The notes under the pieces are model-generated. The model worked only from the letters and a program-made list of their open reading frames with translations, did not search any database and was not told where the DNA came from. From NCBI GenBank assembly GCA_023014485.1, contig JAJOZX010003310.1:272001-336000 (forward strand): a stretch of 64,000 nucleotides of DNA, written 5' to 3'. Each line of letters starts with the position of its first letter. The stretch's first letter is position 1. This DNA comes from Bathynomus jamesi (taxonomy: Eukaryota > Arthropoda > Malacostraca > Isopoda > Cirolanidae). The translations under genes were made by a program, and so were the position numbers. Below are positions 1 to 11,616 of the stretch, piece after piece.

Positions 1-271
1 ACCGACGCTTTTGGCAACGAAAGAACTGGGTATTTTTATCAAAGGAACACACTTTCCCACACTTCGAGCACTTTTTCATAAACAGTAGCAGTTTGTGACT
101 CTGGCTAAATTTAATACAATCCTCTGTAACTAGTTTAAGCTAGTTAAAACACATTAATTATTTAAAGTGCTCTCACATGTTTGTTTTTCATTTCTCCAAA
201 AAAAGAAAACTACATTAGTGTACCGATTTTCATGAAAATTCGCTGCTAGCCCCCAAACGGAAAAGACCCCC
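1..271. other. AT-rich noncoding sequence
   Basis: No credible coding frame, RNA gene or repeat boundary was seen here. It ends in a short C-run that abuts the first foldback core. Confidence 0.5.
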
Positions 272-372
272 CTTGACGATTGGTTAGGTTAAGTCATAAT
301 ATTTTCGTTAGTTTACTGTCAAAACAAACGAAAATATCATGACTTAACCTAACCAATCGTCATGAGCGTACA
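272..372. repeat. Foldback core, copy 1 (Merlin-like MITE family)
   Basis: This is an inverted repeat. The left arm CTTGACGATTGGTTAGGTTA and the following ATTTTCGTTAGTTT are mirrored on the right by AAACGAAAATATCATGAC and TTAACCTAACCAATCGTC. The same core recurs inside five other elements (near 8.9, 18.1, 23.3, 30.8 and 57.0 kb). Here the outer arms and target duplication seen in the other copies were not resolved, so this may be a decayed or core-only copy. Confidence 0.75.
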
Positions 373-1352
373 GGTGACCTAAATCTTTCAGGGATTTTGG
401 AACCTTAAAGCGTATATGATCTTCTTTAAACTAAAATGAATAACTGCCTCACTATTTGTTTCTCCAAAATATGAATGTTATTTTTGAAATCCTCGATTAA
501 AACTGGACAAAAAAAACAAGTAATATTAAAAAATATTTCAGGCCGTCAAACCGAAAAGATTCGGCCATTTTATGCAAATACACAGTGTAATACATTTGTT
601 TCATTAAAGCAAATGTTCGAAATTCTTTCCTATTTCTTGGATACCTCAGCACGTCGCACCAGCAAACACTAAAATTCTTCACCTACCTTTCCCCCCTCAT
701 CGTAAACTACCGCTAACCACCATTCCGTCACTTGTTCATACTCACTCATTTTCCCCCTTTAACTATCTTTCCTCTATCTTATTTTGCAGCGTGTTGAGGC
801 ATGCATTCAAGAAGTAGGAACGAATTTGGAACATTTACTTTAATGAAGCAAATGTATCACAATGTGTATTTGCATAAAATGTAAAAAATCTTCAGGAGTT
901 TCATTTTTCTGTCGCATGTTTTGCTCGAATCCTACGGGTTTCTCGACCTATCCTTTTTCAGTTGCGCTTATTGAGCGCGCGCATTCGTTTATTTCAGGAT
1001 GACTTTGCCTATCCAATCGGATGGCCTTTCAATTTTATACGCGTAGTTTCTCTAGGCTTACTTGAAGCTCACTTTGAATTCCAAACTTTCAATGTTAATT
1101 TACCCTCAGCTTACAAGAGAGACCTATTGCAAGGTAGCATAAAACAACACCCTCCCTCGTATAAAGTTTATTTTATTTCACTCAAAATAGGACCCAAATT
1201 GAAAAGAAATATACATCTGTACGATTACAAATTTTGTTTCAAAAACCAAATTTTCAATTTAAAGAAAATGGTTGCAATTATTTAAGTCGCAAAAAGGCAC
1301 TTATACAGAGGGGTTTTTGATTTGCGTGTAACTCTAGAAATAGCACTAAATT
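373..1352. other. Noncoding sequence
   Basis: Short open frames occur but show no recognisable domain, and I see nothing else to annotate. Oligo-C and A/T runs are frequent. Confidence 0.45.
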
Positions 1353-1490
1353 CAAATTCCAAAATCTAAGAATAAGTGTACAGAAGTAGTTTACGGACAA
1401 AAAAAATTTAAGAAATTTACTGACAAAAGTTCTGCGCGAATTCCACAGGTTCCCCCCCAAAAAAGTCCGTCAATTAAATCGGTTAATATG
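1353..1490. repeat. Direct repeat unit A (first copy)
   Basis: About 140 bp beginning CCAAAATCTAAGAATAAGTG recur nearly unchanged at 2102-2250. Both copies contain a poly-C run of different length and the phrase AAATCGGTTAATAT at the 3' side. In this copy the phrase is followed by an inserted palindrome. The nature of the parent repeat is unknown. Confidence 0.75.
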
Positions 1491-1655
1491 ATAATGAAAA
1501 CCCACTCTAATAGACAGAGTTTATTTCCACAACAGTTTCGATGCCCACTGGCATCCTCTTCGAGTGGATACAGAAAAACGAATGAACCAGTGACCATCGA
1601 AACTGTTGTGGAAATAAACTCTGTCTATTAGAGTGGGTTTTTATTATCATATTTT
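1486..1655. repeat. Palindromic insert with Penelope-type terminal features
   Basis: Two arms of about 55 bp (for example CACTCTAATAGACAGAGTTT and its complement) flank a spacer of about 50 bp. Read on the minus strand, the spacer side contains GAGGATGCC, AGT, GGGCATC, GAAAC. This is a small hairpin followed by GAAAC, and it resembles the hammerhead-like segment near the ends of Penelope-like elements. It differs from the hammerhead-like motifs at 57.2 and 60.1 kb. The palindrome is directly visible; the Penelope link is inference. Confidence 0.5.
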
Positions 1656-2101
1656 GACCTTCACGTAGAAAAGTGAAGTTTTTTCCATTTAAATCGGTTA
1701 ATATTGGATTTTACTCCTAGTCACAAGCAGTTGAACAAGTACTATATATTGAATTGCCATTAAAAACTAACTAAAAAATATATATATCTTATTTTGTGCA
1801 AATTTGTTGAAATGTACTTTTTTTTAATAAAATATATTTCCTGTTTTGGCTATAATGTATCATACTTTTTTTCATAAAATATTTTTCCTGATTTGGCTAT
1901 TTTTTCGCTACTCTGGCGACTTAATTAGTTTATTGTTTTCTGTTCTGGCTATTTTTTTTTTAATTGGATTCAGTTTGGTGGTGTTTGCGATAGAATTATG
2001 ACGTGCCATTTGTGTAATTTCGACTTTGAGGACTTGAGGATGTATATCTTTGAGGATATATATCTTATCTTGTGCAAAAAAATATATATCTTATCTTGTG
2101 C

Positions 2102-2250
2102 AAATTCCAAAATCTAAGAATAAGTGTACAGAAGTAGTTTACGGAGAAAAAAAAATTTAAGAAATTTACTCACAAAAGTTCTGCGCGAATTCCACAGGTT
2201 TCCCCCCCCCCCCCTCCCAAAAGTCCGTCAATTAAATCGGTTAATATTGG
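2102..2250. repeat. Direct repeat unit A (second copy)
   Basis: This is the second copy of the unit at 1353-1490, uninterrupted, with a longer poly-C run (about 14 versus 8). It shows the state before the palindromic insertion and continues into TTGGATTTTCACG. Confidence 0.75.
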
Positions 2251-3649
2251 ATTTTCACGAAGGCTTTAAATGGTCATGCACTAACTTCACCGATTTCCTC
2301 GGGAAACAAGGTCACCACAAGATTTTTACTCTTCCCTCGAGGAAACATAATATTTCGCAAACTTATTCCGCAAATTTAATATGTGAGCAATAATTAAATT
2401 TAAAGAATTTCACAAAGTTCTCTTTCTGGTGACTAACATTAAGATCTCACAAACAAATTCGCCACAAAACAAAGGAAATTCAGAGTTTAGAGCAACGTGA
2501 GACAGTTTAAATCAACTTAGAAATTTTTAATCAGGCCACAGGGTTTAAAGATTCTCTAAGCTACTTCACTTCAACTTTACAGGGCAGAACTACAACTGCT
2601 TTATAACTCTAAGTTACACCTTAAGATCAGAAGAACTCCTCCCTTTAGTGTCTAAAGGGCCTATCAAAACCCTTTTCATTACATGACATCATTCGTACAA
2701 AAATTACTGATCTTCTATTGGCTCTAATCTCAACTTCGTTAAATTCTACGCTCCGCCTTTCTTAAAGAAATTTTCAAATCCTTAAACTATTAAAAAACAC
2801 CTACAATTCCTTCCATTTCCCGTTTCCATCTATTTGGGGAGTGGGGTTAGCCCCCCAAGTTGCATAAAGGTGGGTGAGGGGGTTTTGGAGGGAGAGGGAG
2901 AATGACCTCACCCCTAACGTGCCCTCGCCGTAGGCGAGTTTGCGAAGCACTAGCCCCGCCCGTAGGGCAGGGAGCCGAAGGCTCTGCTTGTTAAAATTTA
3001 AAAATTTAAAGTTCAAATTTAAAATTTAAATTTTAAATTTTCTCGAGAGTTTCCCTTAGGTGAGTCCAAAGAATAAACAAACCTACACCCTTACAAGCTT
3101 CAATAATGAAAAACAACCTTGTTAAGCTATATTTTCTCCTTTGTAGATTAATTACTCGACCATAAATCTATCCGGGGATGTCAAACAATAATTTCTTTCC
3201 TTGATAACGCACTCAGCCTTCGGCTCTACTCTGGGTATCAGATCACTTTACTTTTGTAGGTCTTCATTTTAAGGGATTTAAATTTTCACGCGAAATTAAA
3301 TCGATTTTTAAATCACTTCACTCTTTCTTTCTATCATTTTTAGTTACATTTTCATGAGATTTACTTTTGTCTCAACAATACACCCTGCAATTTATGAAAC
3401 ACAATTCTGAGTTTGTATATATATATATATATATATTTGAATTGTTGTTCGGCTTTAAATTGCATATACTCAGAATTATGAAAAGTGAGAACAGCTGTGG
3501 ATTGGTTGCTACTGACAAGCAATTTGTTTTTCGAACGTTTACGGCCCTTATGGCAATGCCACCAGACTGAAAATAAAATGTGGACAAAATATTGAATTTA
3601 TACTGTACCTGATATCCTTATTATATGCCTTATTTATCATTTACTATAA

Positions 3650-3685
<36 letters not shown>

Positions 3686-4772
3686 ACATGCGTGAGAGAT
3701 TGTGTGTACATCGTGTTTTGATAAGTGATCGCAGATAAGGTCGGTGGTCTCGGGCAGAAAAAACAACTTTGTTACAATTTGACAGCCAATCAAAATGTTT
3801 AATTCAACTATGCGATGGTAATTTATCTCTTTGGTAACCGAAAAGGGAGTTGAAAGGGTTGAATTAACTCTTTGGATTGCTATTAAACAGACTCTTGTTT
3901 GGATTGACGCAAACCAAGTATTTTTTTTTTCAGTGCGGCTTCTTACGATGTCATCAGAGAAACAAAATAAGGTATAAAGTAATAGAGTACTAAAAAAATC
4001 AGGCAAATACATAACAAACTGTACTTCAAACATTCAGAGTCTGGCTTCTCCTCTCATAGAATGTATTTCCTACCGACAAAAATATAAATTTTTCATTCCC
4101 AATTTCGGGAAATTATTTAATACGTTAAATCTTTTCCATACAATAATGACAATTTAATTTTATAAACAAAAATCATATGGGTGCAGTTGATCAATCTAAT
4201 CACAAAGGGGTCTTCTTCCCAAACTCCGTACAACACACATTACACTCAGCCGAGAAGCTTCAAAATATACGGAAGTAAATAGAATAATCAAAAAATTAAT
4301 AAATTTAAAATAAATGAAACAAGTTACGAAGCGTCATCAGTATGAAAATGAACACGAGATCGAATCAATCTTCATTTTTAAATCCCGAGGTCATCACTAA
4401 AGATAATACTGCAAATGCCTATTATATCTCTCGAAATTGATGTCCCATCGTGACACAAGACTGAAGAGGGAGTGTGTCATATAGTGTAAGACATACTACT
4501 CCATAAACTGTGTGAAAAAGATGTTATATAATAAAATCAAACAAACCATTGAGCGCTTGAAGGAACGTACCCGCTTTAATTTCGTTTAAAAATTTTACAC
4601 TTAAATATATTGAAGATATCCATACTAAAACAAAACTTTTTATACATAGCTTTTAGCAGACAGTAATTAGAATCAACTAAAGTAGCCAACATGCATTTTT
4701 TTTTCAAAGTGTGAGTAGCAGCTCAATGAAACTACAGTGCAATGAAGAAAAGGAAAGTAATGTTCACCTCAC
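2251..4772. other. Noncoding: 3' intron or downstream flank of the CUB-CTLD gene
   Basis: No exon closing the lectin domain was found. The stretch holds a G-rich island at about 2830-2990, an A/T self-complementary tract at about 2994-3041, a (TA)n at about 3416-3435 and a (TG)n at about 3654-3682. The exon carrying the final lectin cysteines should lie here or beyond the window edge on the minus strand. Confidence 0.5.
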
Positions 4773-4932
4773 CTTCCCTTTGGATGGGCTTTCCATCCTC
4801 CCAAACCCAAGATCCTCCTCTTAGCTGGCCCCCAATCCAGTATCTAGCCTCGGGCATAAAGCGAGGGTGGTTATGAAGCCAGTCACTCAACCACGATAGA
4901 CTGATTAAATCGTTTATGGACCCCAACTCTCC
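4773..4932 (-). CDS. C-type lectin domain exon 2 of a CUB-CTLD host gene
   Basis: This 160-bp exon lies between a splice acceptor (CTGACCCAG just above 4932) and a donor (AAG then GTGAGG below 4773). In frame it gives GELGSINDLISLSWLSDWL and then residues including YWIGGQLRGGSWVWEDGKP. WIG followed by W-x-W-x-DG is the core signature of C-type lectin-like domains, which bind carbohydrate or protein outside the cell. It starts in phase 0, exactly matching the phase-0 end of the exon at 6893-7008 (CKEAQ joined to GELGS), and ends in phase 1. The last part of the domain, with the final two cysteines, must lie in another exon that I did not find. The exon is undamaged and its composition is less AT-rich than its surroundings, which argues for a live gene. 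The identity of the whole protein is unknown. Confidence 0.88.
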
Positions 4933-5057
4933 CTGGGTCAGCAGTGGAGCGAGTAAGATAAAATTAGTGACAGAAATAAACGTTCAGAGATAACATAAAA
5001 ATATGTAAATATCATTTTACTTTTAATCTTTTCTATGGAATGTAATGAGGTAAATAG

Positions 5058-6713
5058 TAGTGGTGTACCGATTAATCGGCATCGACACTGGCAGCATCGG
5101 CCAAATTTATCCGATTCTCTCAGCGATTCTTTGAAATTTTAAAATTTCCATTACAAAACAAAATCTATATTTATAGAAAGTTGAACAGACAAACAACACT
5201 ATTTATGATCATTTATACTCATTTCAAAACGTAATCATATTAAAATATTTCATATTCACGAAAAAAACAAATAAATTAAGTTGTCCATAAATTTACATTT
5301 CCTCTAACTAGCTAATCTCTAAACATTATAAACTATTGTAATCTCCTACTCTATATTAATAATAATTCTATGTTAAGTTGTACTTTATAATTTATATATT
5401 AAACCATCTTATTATGCTGACTTTATTTTAAGTATTTTAATAATTTTATAAACTCAAATTATATATACATTTTTTTTATTCAAGTTGGCCACTAGGGAGT
5501 AGGGACTTGAAATTTTAATAAAAAATTTTGTCGTTGTTAATGTTGAAGAAGGAAAATAGGAAAAACAATTACTTTAAATATTGATATTCAATTTATGAAA
5601 CTAAAATAAAATTTTTATCATTTTAGTGAGGAATAAAACTTTTTAACATCATTTTAGCTACGGTAAATGAGTAACAAATTCTGATACTGTATGTTGTGGA
5701 GTGAACTAAGGAAAAGCACTTCAACAAATTTAAAATGTAAAAATATGAAAATTTAAAGTTTTCACATTCGATTAGTAAAATTTATGAAGAGAATTGAGGG
5801 GTCGCGCGTCTTAAGGTACCTAAGCGCCACTACAGGCGAAAACGTGCTTTTGATGGATATCACTATTTTCAGCCTTCCTCTATCGCGTGGTTTGAGTTAT
5901 AATGACCTTACGACACTAGAAGTATGGTTGAACACCTTATGAAGCGAACTACTTTTTTCACCTCTATCGCCAGCTGGGTTCTGCCGCCCAGACGTGATGC
6001 GCGTCTTAAGGCCCGAGTATCCATCCCGTTCAAATGGTGGGAGGTGATGGGGGTGGGGGTGGGACGCTCGGTCTCTGGGTGGCGGGAACAGCAGGAGGAG
6101 CGCGAGCCAATGAAAACATGGCAGCCACGCCGCTCTGCTTTCTGATTGGCCACCCGCTCCACGCGCCGAGAGGGACACGACACAAACATCCCGCCAGTAC
6201 CTTAAGACTCGCGTTGCTGTTAGCAGGCGTCCTGTGTTCGTGCTCATATTTTGTATTAATAATAGGCAATAAGGCATTGACTTTTTACTCAATAATGTTT
6301 ATTTACCTGCCATACATGTGATTTACATTAATATGGAATCATTCTGTGCCAGAAATCGCACCCAAAGTTCGGCATAATAAGAAAATAAAAAAATGAAAAA
6401 AAATGTATAAAATATAAAATATGAAAATCTATTCCAAAAACTCATCAAAATCTTCATTAGCATACTTAGAACTCTAATTTAGCCAAAAATGAACGTTCTA
6501 GCTGAATTAATAACAGAGATACTATTGCCAGAATATTGCTGAACTTTGGAGGCGATTTCTGGCGAATTTTAATTTTGGCGCTTAGGTACCTTAAGACGTG
6601 GGGCCCCTCAATTGATTTTTTTTAAAAATAGGCAAAGAATCGAAATTGGTATCGGTATCAGCAGTTTTTCATAGGATTAGCATCGGCTAAATTTTGGAAT
6701 CCGTACATCACTA
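5058..6713. mobile_element. hAT-type nonautonomous element with 8-bp duplication
   Basis: The terminal inverted repeats are TAGTGGTGTACCGATTAATC on the left and its imperfect complement ending GTACATCACTA on the right. Perfect 8-bp direct repeats GTAAATAG flank it at 5050-5057 and 6714-6721. An 8-bp duplication with a TAGNG-type end is characteristic of the hAT superfamily. No transposase is present, so it would need a helper. The interior is very AT-rich and holds a second element (5796-6609). It sits in an intron of the CUB-CTLD gene. Confidence 0.88.
5796..6609. mobile_element. Nested MITE with CpG-rich interior
   Basis: The ends are inverted copies: GAGGGG then CGTCTTAAGGTACCTAAGCG on the left, mirrored by CGCTTAGGTACCTTAAGACG then CCCCTC on the right. 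It lies inside the hAT-type element. Flanks AATTG and CAATTG suggest a short target duplication, but its exact length is ambiguous. The left-centre part (about 5980-6200) is GC-rich and holds CCAAT, ATTGG and an ACATGGCAGCC motif, unlike the AT-rich surroundings. It could be a captured gene or promoter fragment. No transposase is recognisable. Confidence 0.75.
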
Positions 6714-6892
6714 GTAAATAGTAATAAAAATGACAGTTTTTCATAATTTCACATATTGCGAGTATAAATTTTACGTAGGACCCCTATATTTAATTCTCTT
6801 ACCAAAATATTTAAATTTCGAAGGAATGAAATGAAATCATAAATAATATTATCTGAATAAGCGAACAAAACTTATGTCTCTCTTTCCCTTAC

Positions 6893-7008
6893 TTGGGCCT
6901 CCTTACAAATTCTCGATGCTGTTGGCCAAGTCACTTGCGGGTCGTTTGCCGCCAGGAAACAGGTGGAATTGTGCCTTATTTGCCATCGTGCGCCACAGCC
7001 ACCTCCGC
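6893..7008 (-). CDS. C-type lectin domain exon 1 of a CUB-CTLD host gene
   Basis: This 116-bp exon lies between an acceptor (ATATCGCAG above 7008) and a donor (CCCAA then GTAAGG below 6893). Two bases complete a split glycine codon, and 38 codons follow that read GGGCGARWQIRHNSTCFLA and then ANDPQVTWPTASRICKEAQ. The W-x5-C start, the central W and the R-x-C-K-E-A stretch are the opening of a C-type lectin-like domain. It accepts the phase-1 end of the CUB exon at 17275-17462 and passes phase 0 to the exon at 4773-4932. Both flanking introns carry many transposons, but the exon itself has no stop or frameshift. It would act in a secreted or cell-surface protein; the ligand is unknown. Confidence 0.88.
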
Positions 7009-7769
7009 CTGCGATATTATTGTTAAATAAATGTCTTTTTAATTATTTCGAAGGACTGAAAAAAGCTTAAAATCTCCAAAACAATTAATAGATTAATAAA
7101 AAGAAACGTAACTATTATATCAGTATGAACTATATACTTAAATCAATGTTATTTCTGAACTGAATATTTTATGATAATCACCATTTTTTACAAACGTCAG
7201 CGAGTCGAGAGAAATTTTACTAATGAATTTGAGTTTGGCAAAACACTCTATTAATAATATGTGAAATATATCAACAAAAATGAAGATAAATAAATATTAA
7301 ATATGGAAAATAAGAGTATTAGGGAGAAAAAAGACCATTTGACGTGAATACATGAAAACATTTACAGTATATTAAATATTTTCCTGTCCAAAGCTGGCCT
7401 AATTCTTCGTCACGACTGAATATGACGCATAAAATGAGCACTGAAAACTTATCACAAAAAAGAATTAAGAGAAAATTTTAAGAGATACAGAATAAACTAA
7501 ATTGAAAGGAAAGTGGTATTATAGAATCATACTCCATTATTAACCTTTTAACGCATAGCGTCCACTGTGCTGACTTTATTCTCGTTAATGCCAGACGATT
7601 TTATTCAGTTTTAGAGAACATTTGACTCGACTAATTAAACTCTCTTATTCATTCACTTCTGAATTCGTCCAACATTATATTTATATAAATTACTGGTGGA
7701 GAAAAGAATTTAATACGAGGATTGCTCAAAAAGTAAGTTTACAAGGTATATATATATATATATATATAT

Positions 7770-9650
7770 ACGTACTTTACAGGTAAAAATCAAATAGCAG
7801 AGTCGCCTTATGACTACAGAGTTTGACATTCAATTTTGAACCTTATACCCTCGAACAATAGAAATGAAAACTTAAAATAAATAACTCTCGCATTAAAAAA
7901 AATTTAATAGTAAAAAATAGACTCATACGAGAGTATGCATGGACCTCAAAACAAACAAGAAATTGCGTTGCATTCTCAAGACGTATTATTATAATTTAAT
8001 GCCACATTGCCTATTCGAGTGTAGTTTTATCACACAGCTTTAGTATGTTAACTAATGCGAACATCACAAAAAACAAAATTAGGTTAAACATATTTTAAAT
8101 CAAAAATAATTTCTTTCTTTAATATCTGTATTATGAAAAATAAAATGAAGGTTTATTATTTTAATTTAAACAAATTAATTTCTCTCCTTTTTTAAGGGAA
8201 ACTGACTTATTTTCATCCGATTTGAAGCTCAAACACAATTTTTTTATGCATTCATAACACATGCCCAATTGTTTATTTACTTTTAAATATGTGTTTTCTG
8301 TTATTTACTTCGATATATAAATATCTTCTGGTATGTGAACTAATAATTTTACTGCACATCAAATATCGTTATAAAATTGTGTGTGTTTAAAGAAATTTCT
8401 CTTTAAACGTTAAAGGCAACGTAATTTAAAAATTTTAATGGTCTGCTATTTTTATGAAATATTTGTATGTATGTACTGATATTTAGACTATACATTTCGT
8501 GAATCAACACACGTAAATAAGCCGAGATAATATAGCTTTCCCCTCTCTCTATTGTGTAATTATATATATATAATAAGCATGGGGTATCTATCCAACAATA
8601 ATTACAGGCCTATCGCTATCGCCTCTTGCTTCTCGAAACTACTAGAGAAACTCTTGTTACACCGCTTAAATGATTACTTATGAACATCTCCTAATGAGTT
8701 TGGTTTTAAAAGATCACACTCAATTGATCGATGTGTCTATGTACTTAAGGAAATTATATTTAAATACACTGACAGTAATTCAACTACTAATAGCTGTTTC
8801 CTAGATATAAGTAAGACATATGATAGAATGAACCACAATATTGGTGCTGGTTAAGTATGCGGTCTACCTACGATTCGGCGGTCTACCTTTTAATTATAGC
8901 TTCTTATCTTGTTTACTAATTGTTTGTTTACATCCCATTGTCAATCGCCCTTGACGATTGGTTAGGTTTAGTCATGATATTTTCGTTAGTTTTAACGAAA
9001 ATATCATGATTAAACCTAACCAATCGTAGGTAGACCGCATACTTAACCAGCACCCACAATATTTTATTTACAAAACTAGAAGACAGGAAAGTTCCCTTGT
9101 ATATATTAAATTTATAATAATATAATATACGATGAGGAAGTACAAGAATTTAAGTATTGGGGACAAACCATCACCAGCTCCTTGACTGATGACTCAGATA
9201 TAAGAAAATCTCGAAGCCGTTGTGTTAAAGCGAATATGACTATAAGGAACCTCCGTTTCTGTACAAGTGAAGCTAAAGAAACTCTCTTTCTGCAGTAATA
9301 TATACGGACAGCAACTCTGGTTGAATTATAAAAAAGGTTCTAACAGCCCTAAATTTGCAGTCCAAAGGATCTTTTAGATTCCTACATAAATTACTCCGAG
9401 ATGCTCAGCTCCGCAAATGTTTGCTACCCGCAATGAGCTTCCCGGAAACAACAAAACAATACAGTCTAATGCAACGAATTAAAAAATCAACCACCCCGAT
9501 TAGCCAAGCTATTTATCAGTCCTGCCGTACGTCTTCTAAGCTATGGAATTCATGGTGTTAAAACGTCTGCTTGTAGCTTCACTTAACCCCGACATTACTG
9601 TATTAGTTCTTATTAATTGTATATATTTCTATCCTTAGTATGTGAACTGT
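7770..9650. repeat. Left arm of large inverted repeat IR1
   Basis: From just inside the (TA)n near 7747-7768 this sequence is the reverse complement of about 10750-13118. Its outer 800 bp contain AATTTTGAACCTTATACC, and its inner part carries degraded non-LTR RT. It is interrupted by a foldback element at 8843-9054 that is absent from the other arm. No transposase of its own was seen. Confidence 0.85.
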
Positions 9651-9690
9651 GAATTTTAAATAAAGTTCTCAAGAAATCATTTATCATTAT
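8600..9690 (+). pseudogene. Non-LTR retrotransposon RT fragment (CR1/Rex1-like), IR1 left arm
   Basis: Degraded frames around 8600-8840 give NNNYRPIAIASCFSKLLEKL, then FGFKRSHSID and FLDISKTYDRMNH. These are RT domain motifs up to motif A (F-x-D-x-x-K-x-Y-D). After the foldback, 9125-9560 gives FKYWGQTITSSLTDDSDIRK and a C-terminal part with DAQLRKCLLPAMSFPETTKQ. The FKYWG to DDSDI stretch is typical of the RT C-terminal region of Rex1-type LINEs. The catalytic FADD part between them is missing. The end has AATAAAG-type A/T-rich sequence. The gene is dead: several stops, a large deletion and an insertion. The clade assignment is approximate. Confidence 0.65.
8843..9054. mobile_element. Foldback element (Merlin-like), copy with GGTGCTGG ends
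   Basis: It starts GGTGCTGGTTAAGTATGCGG and ends with the complement. Inside is the common core (ACGATTGGTTAGGTTTAGTC and its mirror). It is flanked by CACAATATT at 8834-8842 and 9055-9063. The opposite arm of IR1 carries the uninterrupted site (complement of AATATTGTG at 11321-11329), which proves a 9-bp (or 8-bp plus one) duplication on insertion. GG ends with 8-9 bp duplications fit the Merlin superfamily. Confidence 0.85.
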
Positions 9691-10007
9691 AATAGTCTAT
9701 TATAATTATAAGATGGAAAAGAATAATATTAATTATTACAAGTTGCAAAATACACTACTTTCTCCCAATATTGTGTTTCTATCCTGTGCTCTGAATAAAA
9801 ATGGATTTTCCATCTCAGTTGATTGGGTAACTATTGACATCTACCATAAATTCCTAATTTTTAGTGCACCAGAGACTATTTACAGGCATCTGTATTTAAT
9901 TTTCTCCTTCAGCAGTGGAGGGTGGGGACAGGCCACTTCCACATTTTCCCACAGCTCCGTGCTTCACACCTCGGTGCTTACGCATTAAAAAGTGCTAGCT
10001 ACGCCCT

Positions 10008-10055
<48 letters not shown>

Positions 10056-10749
10056 GTAACTAGCTAATTAATTTTATGTAGTACAGCTAGGAATGTGTGA
10101 TACAAAAGGAAATAGCCAAGCTGATAAATTTTCTGTGTTAGAAAGCGTAAAATAGTTTGGTGTGACTCTTGCTTCAGAGAAAAGATTAAAGGATTTAGTA
10201 CTGCCTTGAAATAAGTTGTAGTAAACAAGTGTGGGCACGCCCCGGTTTGTTGCCACCAGAATTTGGAGAGATTGCAACTTTCAGATTTGATTAAATAATC
10301 GTAAGCGACCGTGTAGTGAAAGATCTTTGTTGCAATTATTATTGAAGATATGTACTCAATTGCTTTAGCGGTATTGCTCCATGAAAGACTGTGCGATATT
10401 TTTTAACCAGCAATCTAAGATGTTCTAATTAACTATACAATATGTGTGAGGGATATAAGGTGAACGTATATAAAACTTGTTTTATCAGAATCTGCGAATA
10501 GAATTAGGGCCACGATGGTTGAATAACTGTTTCGATACAAAAGTTGATTAACTGTATAGTAATACGAAGTTAAATACCAGAGTATGCCCTGTAAAACTCA
10601 CTAGTCGTTTTCTATTAATTTTATATATAAAGAAAGTTGTTTGTTTGATACAAACCTACTTACATATATGAAAATGAAAACGAAAAAGGTTTATTGGCAG
10701 ACTAAAGTCCATATGACAAATATTATTAATACAATGACAGGTCACATAC
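9691..10749. other. Spacer between the arms of IR1
   Basis: No gene. It contains a (TA)n at about 10011-10050. A segment ends GTGCTAGCTACGCCCTGAC (about 9990-10010), whose complement CAGGGCGTAGCTAGCAC resembles a hAT-type terminus, but no matching second end was found. Confidence 0.45.
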
Positions 10750-10799
10750 TAAAGATAGAAATATATACAATTAATGAGAAATAATACAGTAATGTCGAG

Positions 10800-11590
10800 G
10801 TTAAATGAAGCTACAAGCAACGTTTTCACATCATGAATTCCATAGCTTAGAAGACGTACGGCAGGACTGATAAATAGCTTGGCTAATCGGGGTGGTTGAT
10901 TTTTTTAATTCGTTGCATTAGACTGTATTGTTTTGTTGTCTCCGGGAAGCTCATTGCGGGTAGTAAACATTTGCAGAGCTGAGCATCTCGGAGTAATTTA
11001 TGGAGTCTAAAAGATCTTTTGGACTGCAAATTTAGGGTTCTGTCAGAACCTTTTTTATAATTCAACCAGAGTTGCTGTCCGTATATATTACTGCAGAAAG
11101 AGTTTCTTTAGCTTCACTTGTACAGAAACGGAGGTTCCTTATAGTCATATTCGCTTTAACACAAAGGCTTCGAGATTTTCTTATATCTGAGTCATCAGTC
11201 AAGGAGCTGGTGATGGTTTGTCCCCAATACTTAAATTCTTGTACTTCCTCATCGTATGTAATATTATTATAAATTTAATATGTACAAGGGCACTTTCCTG
11301 TTTTCTAGTTTTGTAAATAAAATATTGTGGTTCATTCTATCATATGTCTTACTTATATCTAGGAAACAGCTATAAATAGTTGAATTACTGTCAGTGTATT
11401 TAAATATAATTTCCTTAAGTACATAGACACATAGATCAGTTGAGTGTGATCTTTTATCATAAAACCAAACTCATTAGGAGATGTTCCTAAGTAATCATTT
11501 AAGAGGTGTAACAAGAGTTTCTCTAGTAGTTTCGAGAAGCAAGAGGCGATAGCGATAGGCCTGTAATTCTTGTTGGATAGAATACCCCAT
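10800..11590 (-). pseudogene. Non-LTR RT fragment (CR1/Rex1-like), IR1 right arm
   Basis: This is the inverted counterpart of the left-arm fragment. On the minus strand it gives the same C-terminal residues (DAQLCKCLLPAMSFPETTKQ) and the same RT N-terminal motifs near 11340-11590, again without the catalytic centre. The left-arm foldback insertion is missing here, so this arm preserves the older arrangement across the motif A region. Stops interrupt every frame. Confidence 0.65.
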
Positions 11591-11616
11591 GCTTATTATA
11601 TATTTATATATATGTA

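Larger units (their letters stand above)
4933..6892 (-). other. Intron between the two lectin-domain exons
   Basis: This 1960-bp intron has a GT donor at its 6892 side and an AG acceptor at its 4933 side when read on the minus strand. A hAT-type element (5058-6713) fills most of it. Confidence 0.8.

Noticed and set aside
962..1285. 107-codon open frame
   Set aside because: No recognisable domain, AT-rich composition and no splice or start context. Likely chance.
5897..6321. Overlapping open frames of 70-130 codons on both strands
   Set aside because: They lie in the GC-rich centre of a MITE. Absence of stops is due to base composition; no domain or splice pattern fits.
9907..10010. A hAT element ending CTAGCTACGCCCTG
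   Set aside because: Only one end is seen. No matching inverted end or 8-bp duplication was found, so it is not called as an element.
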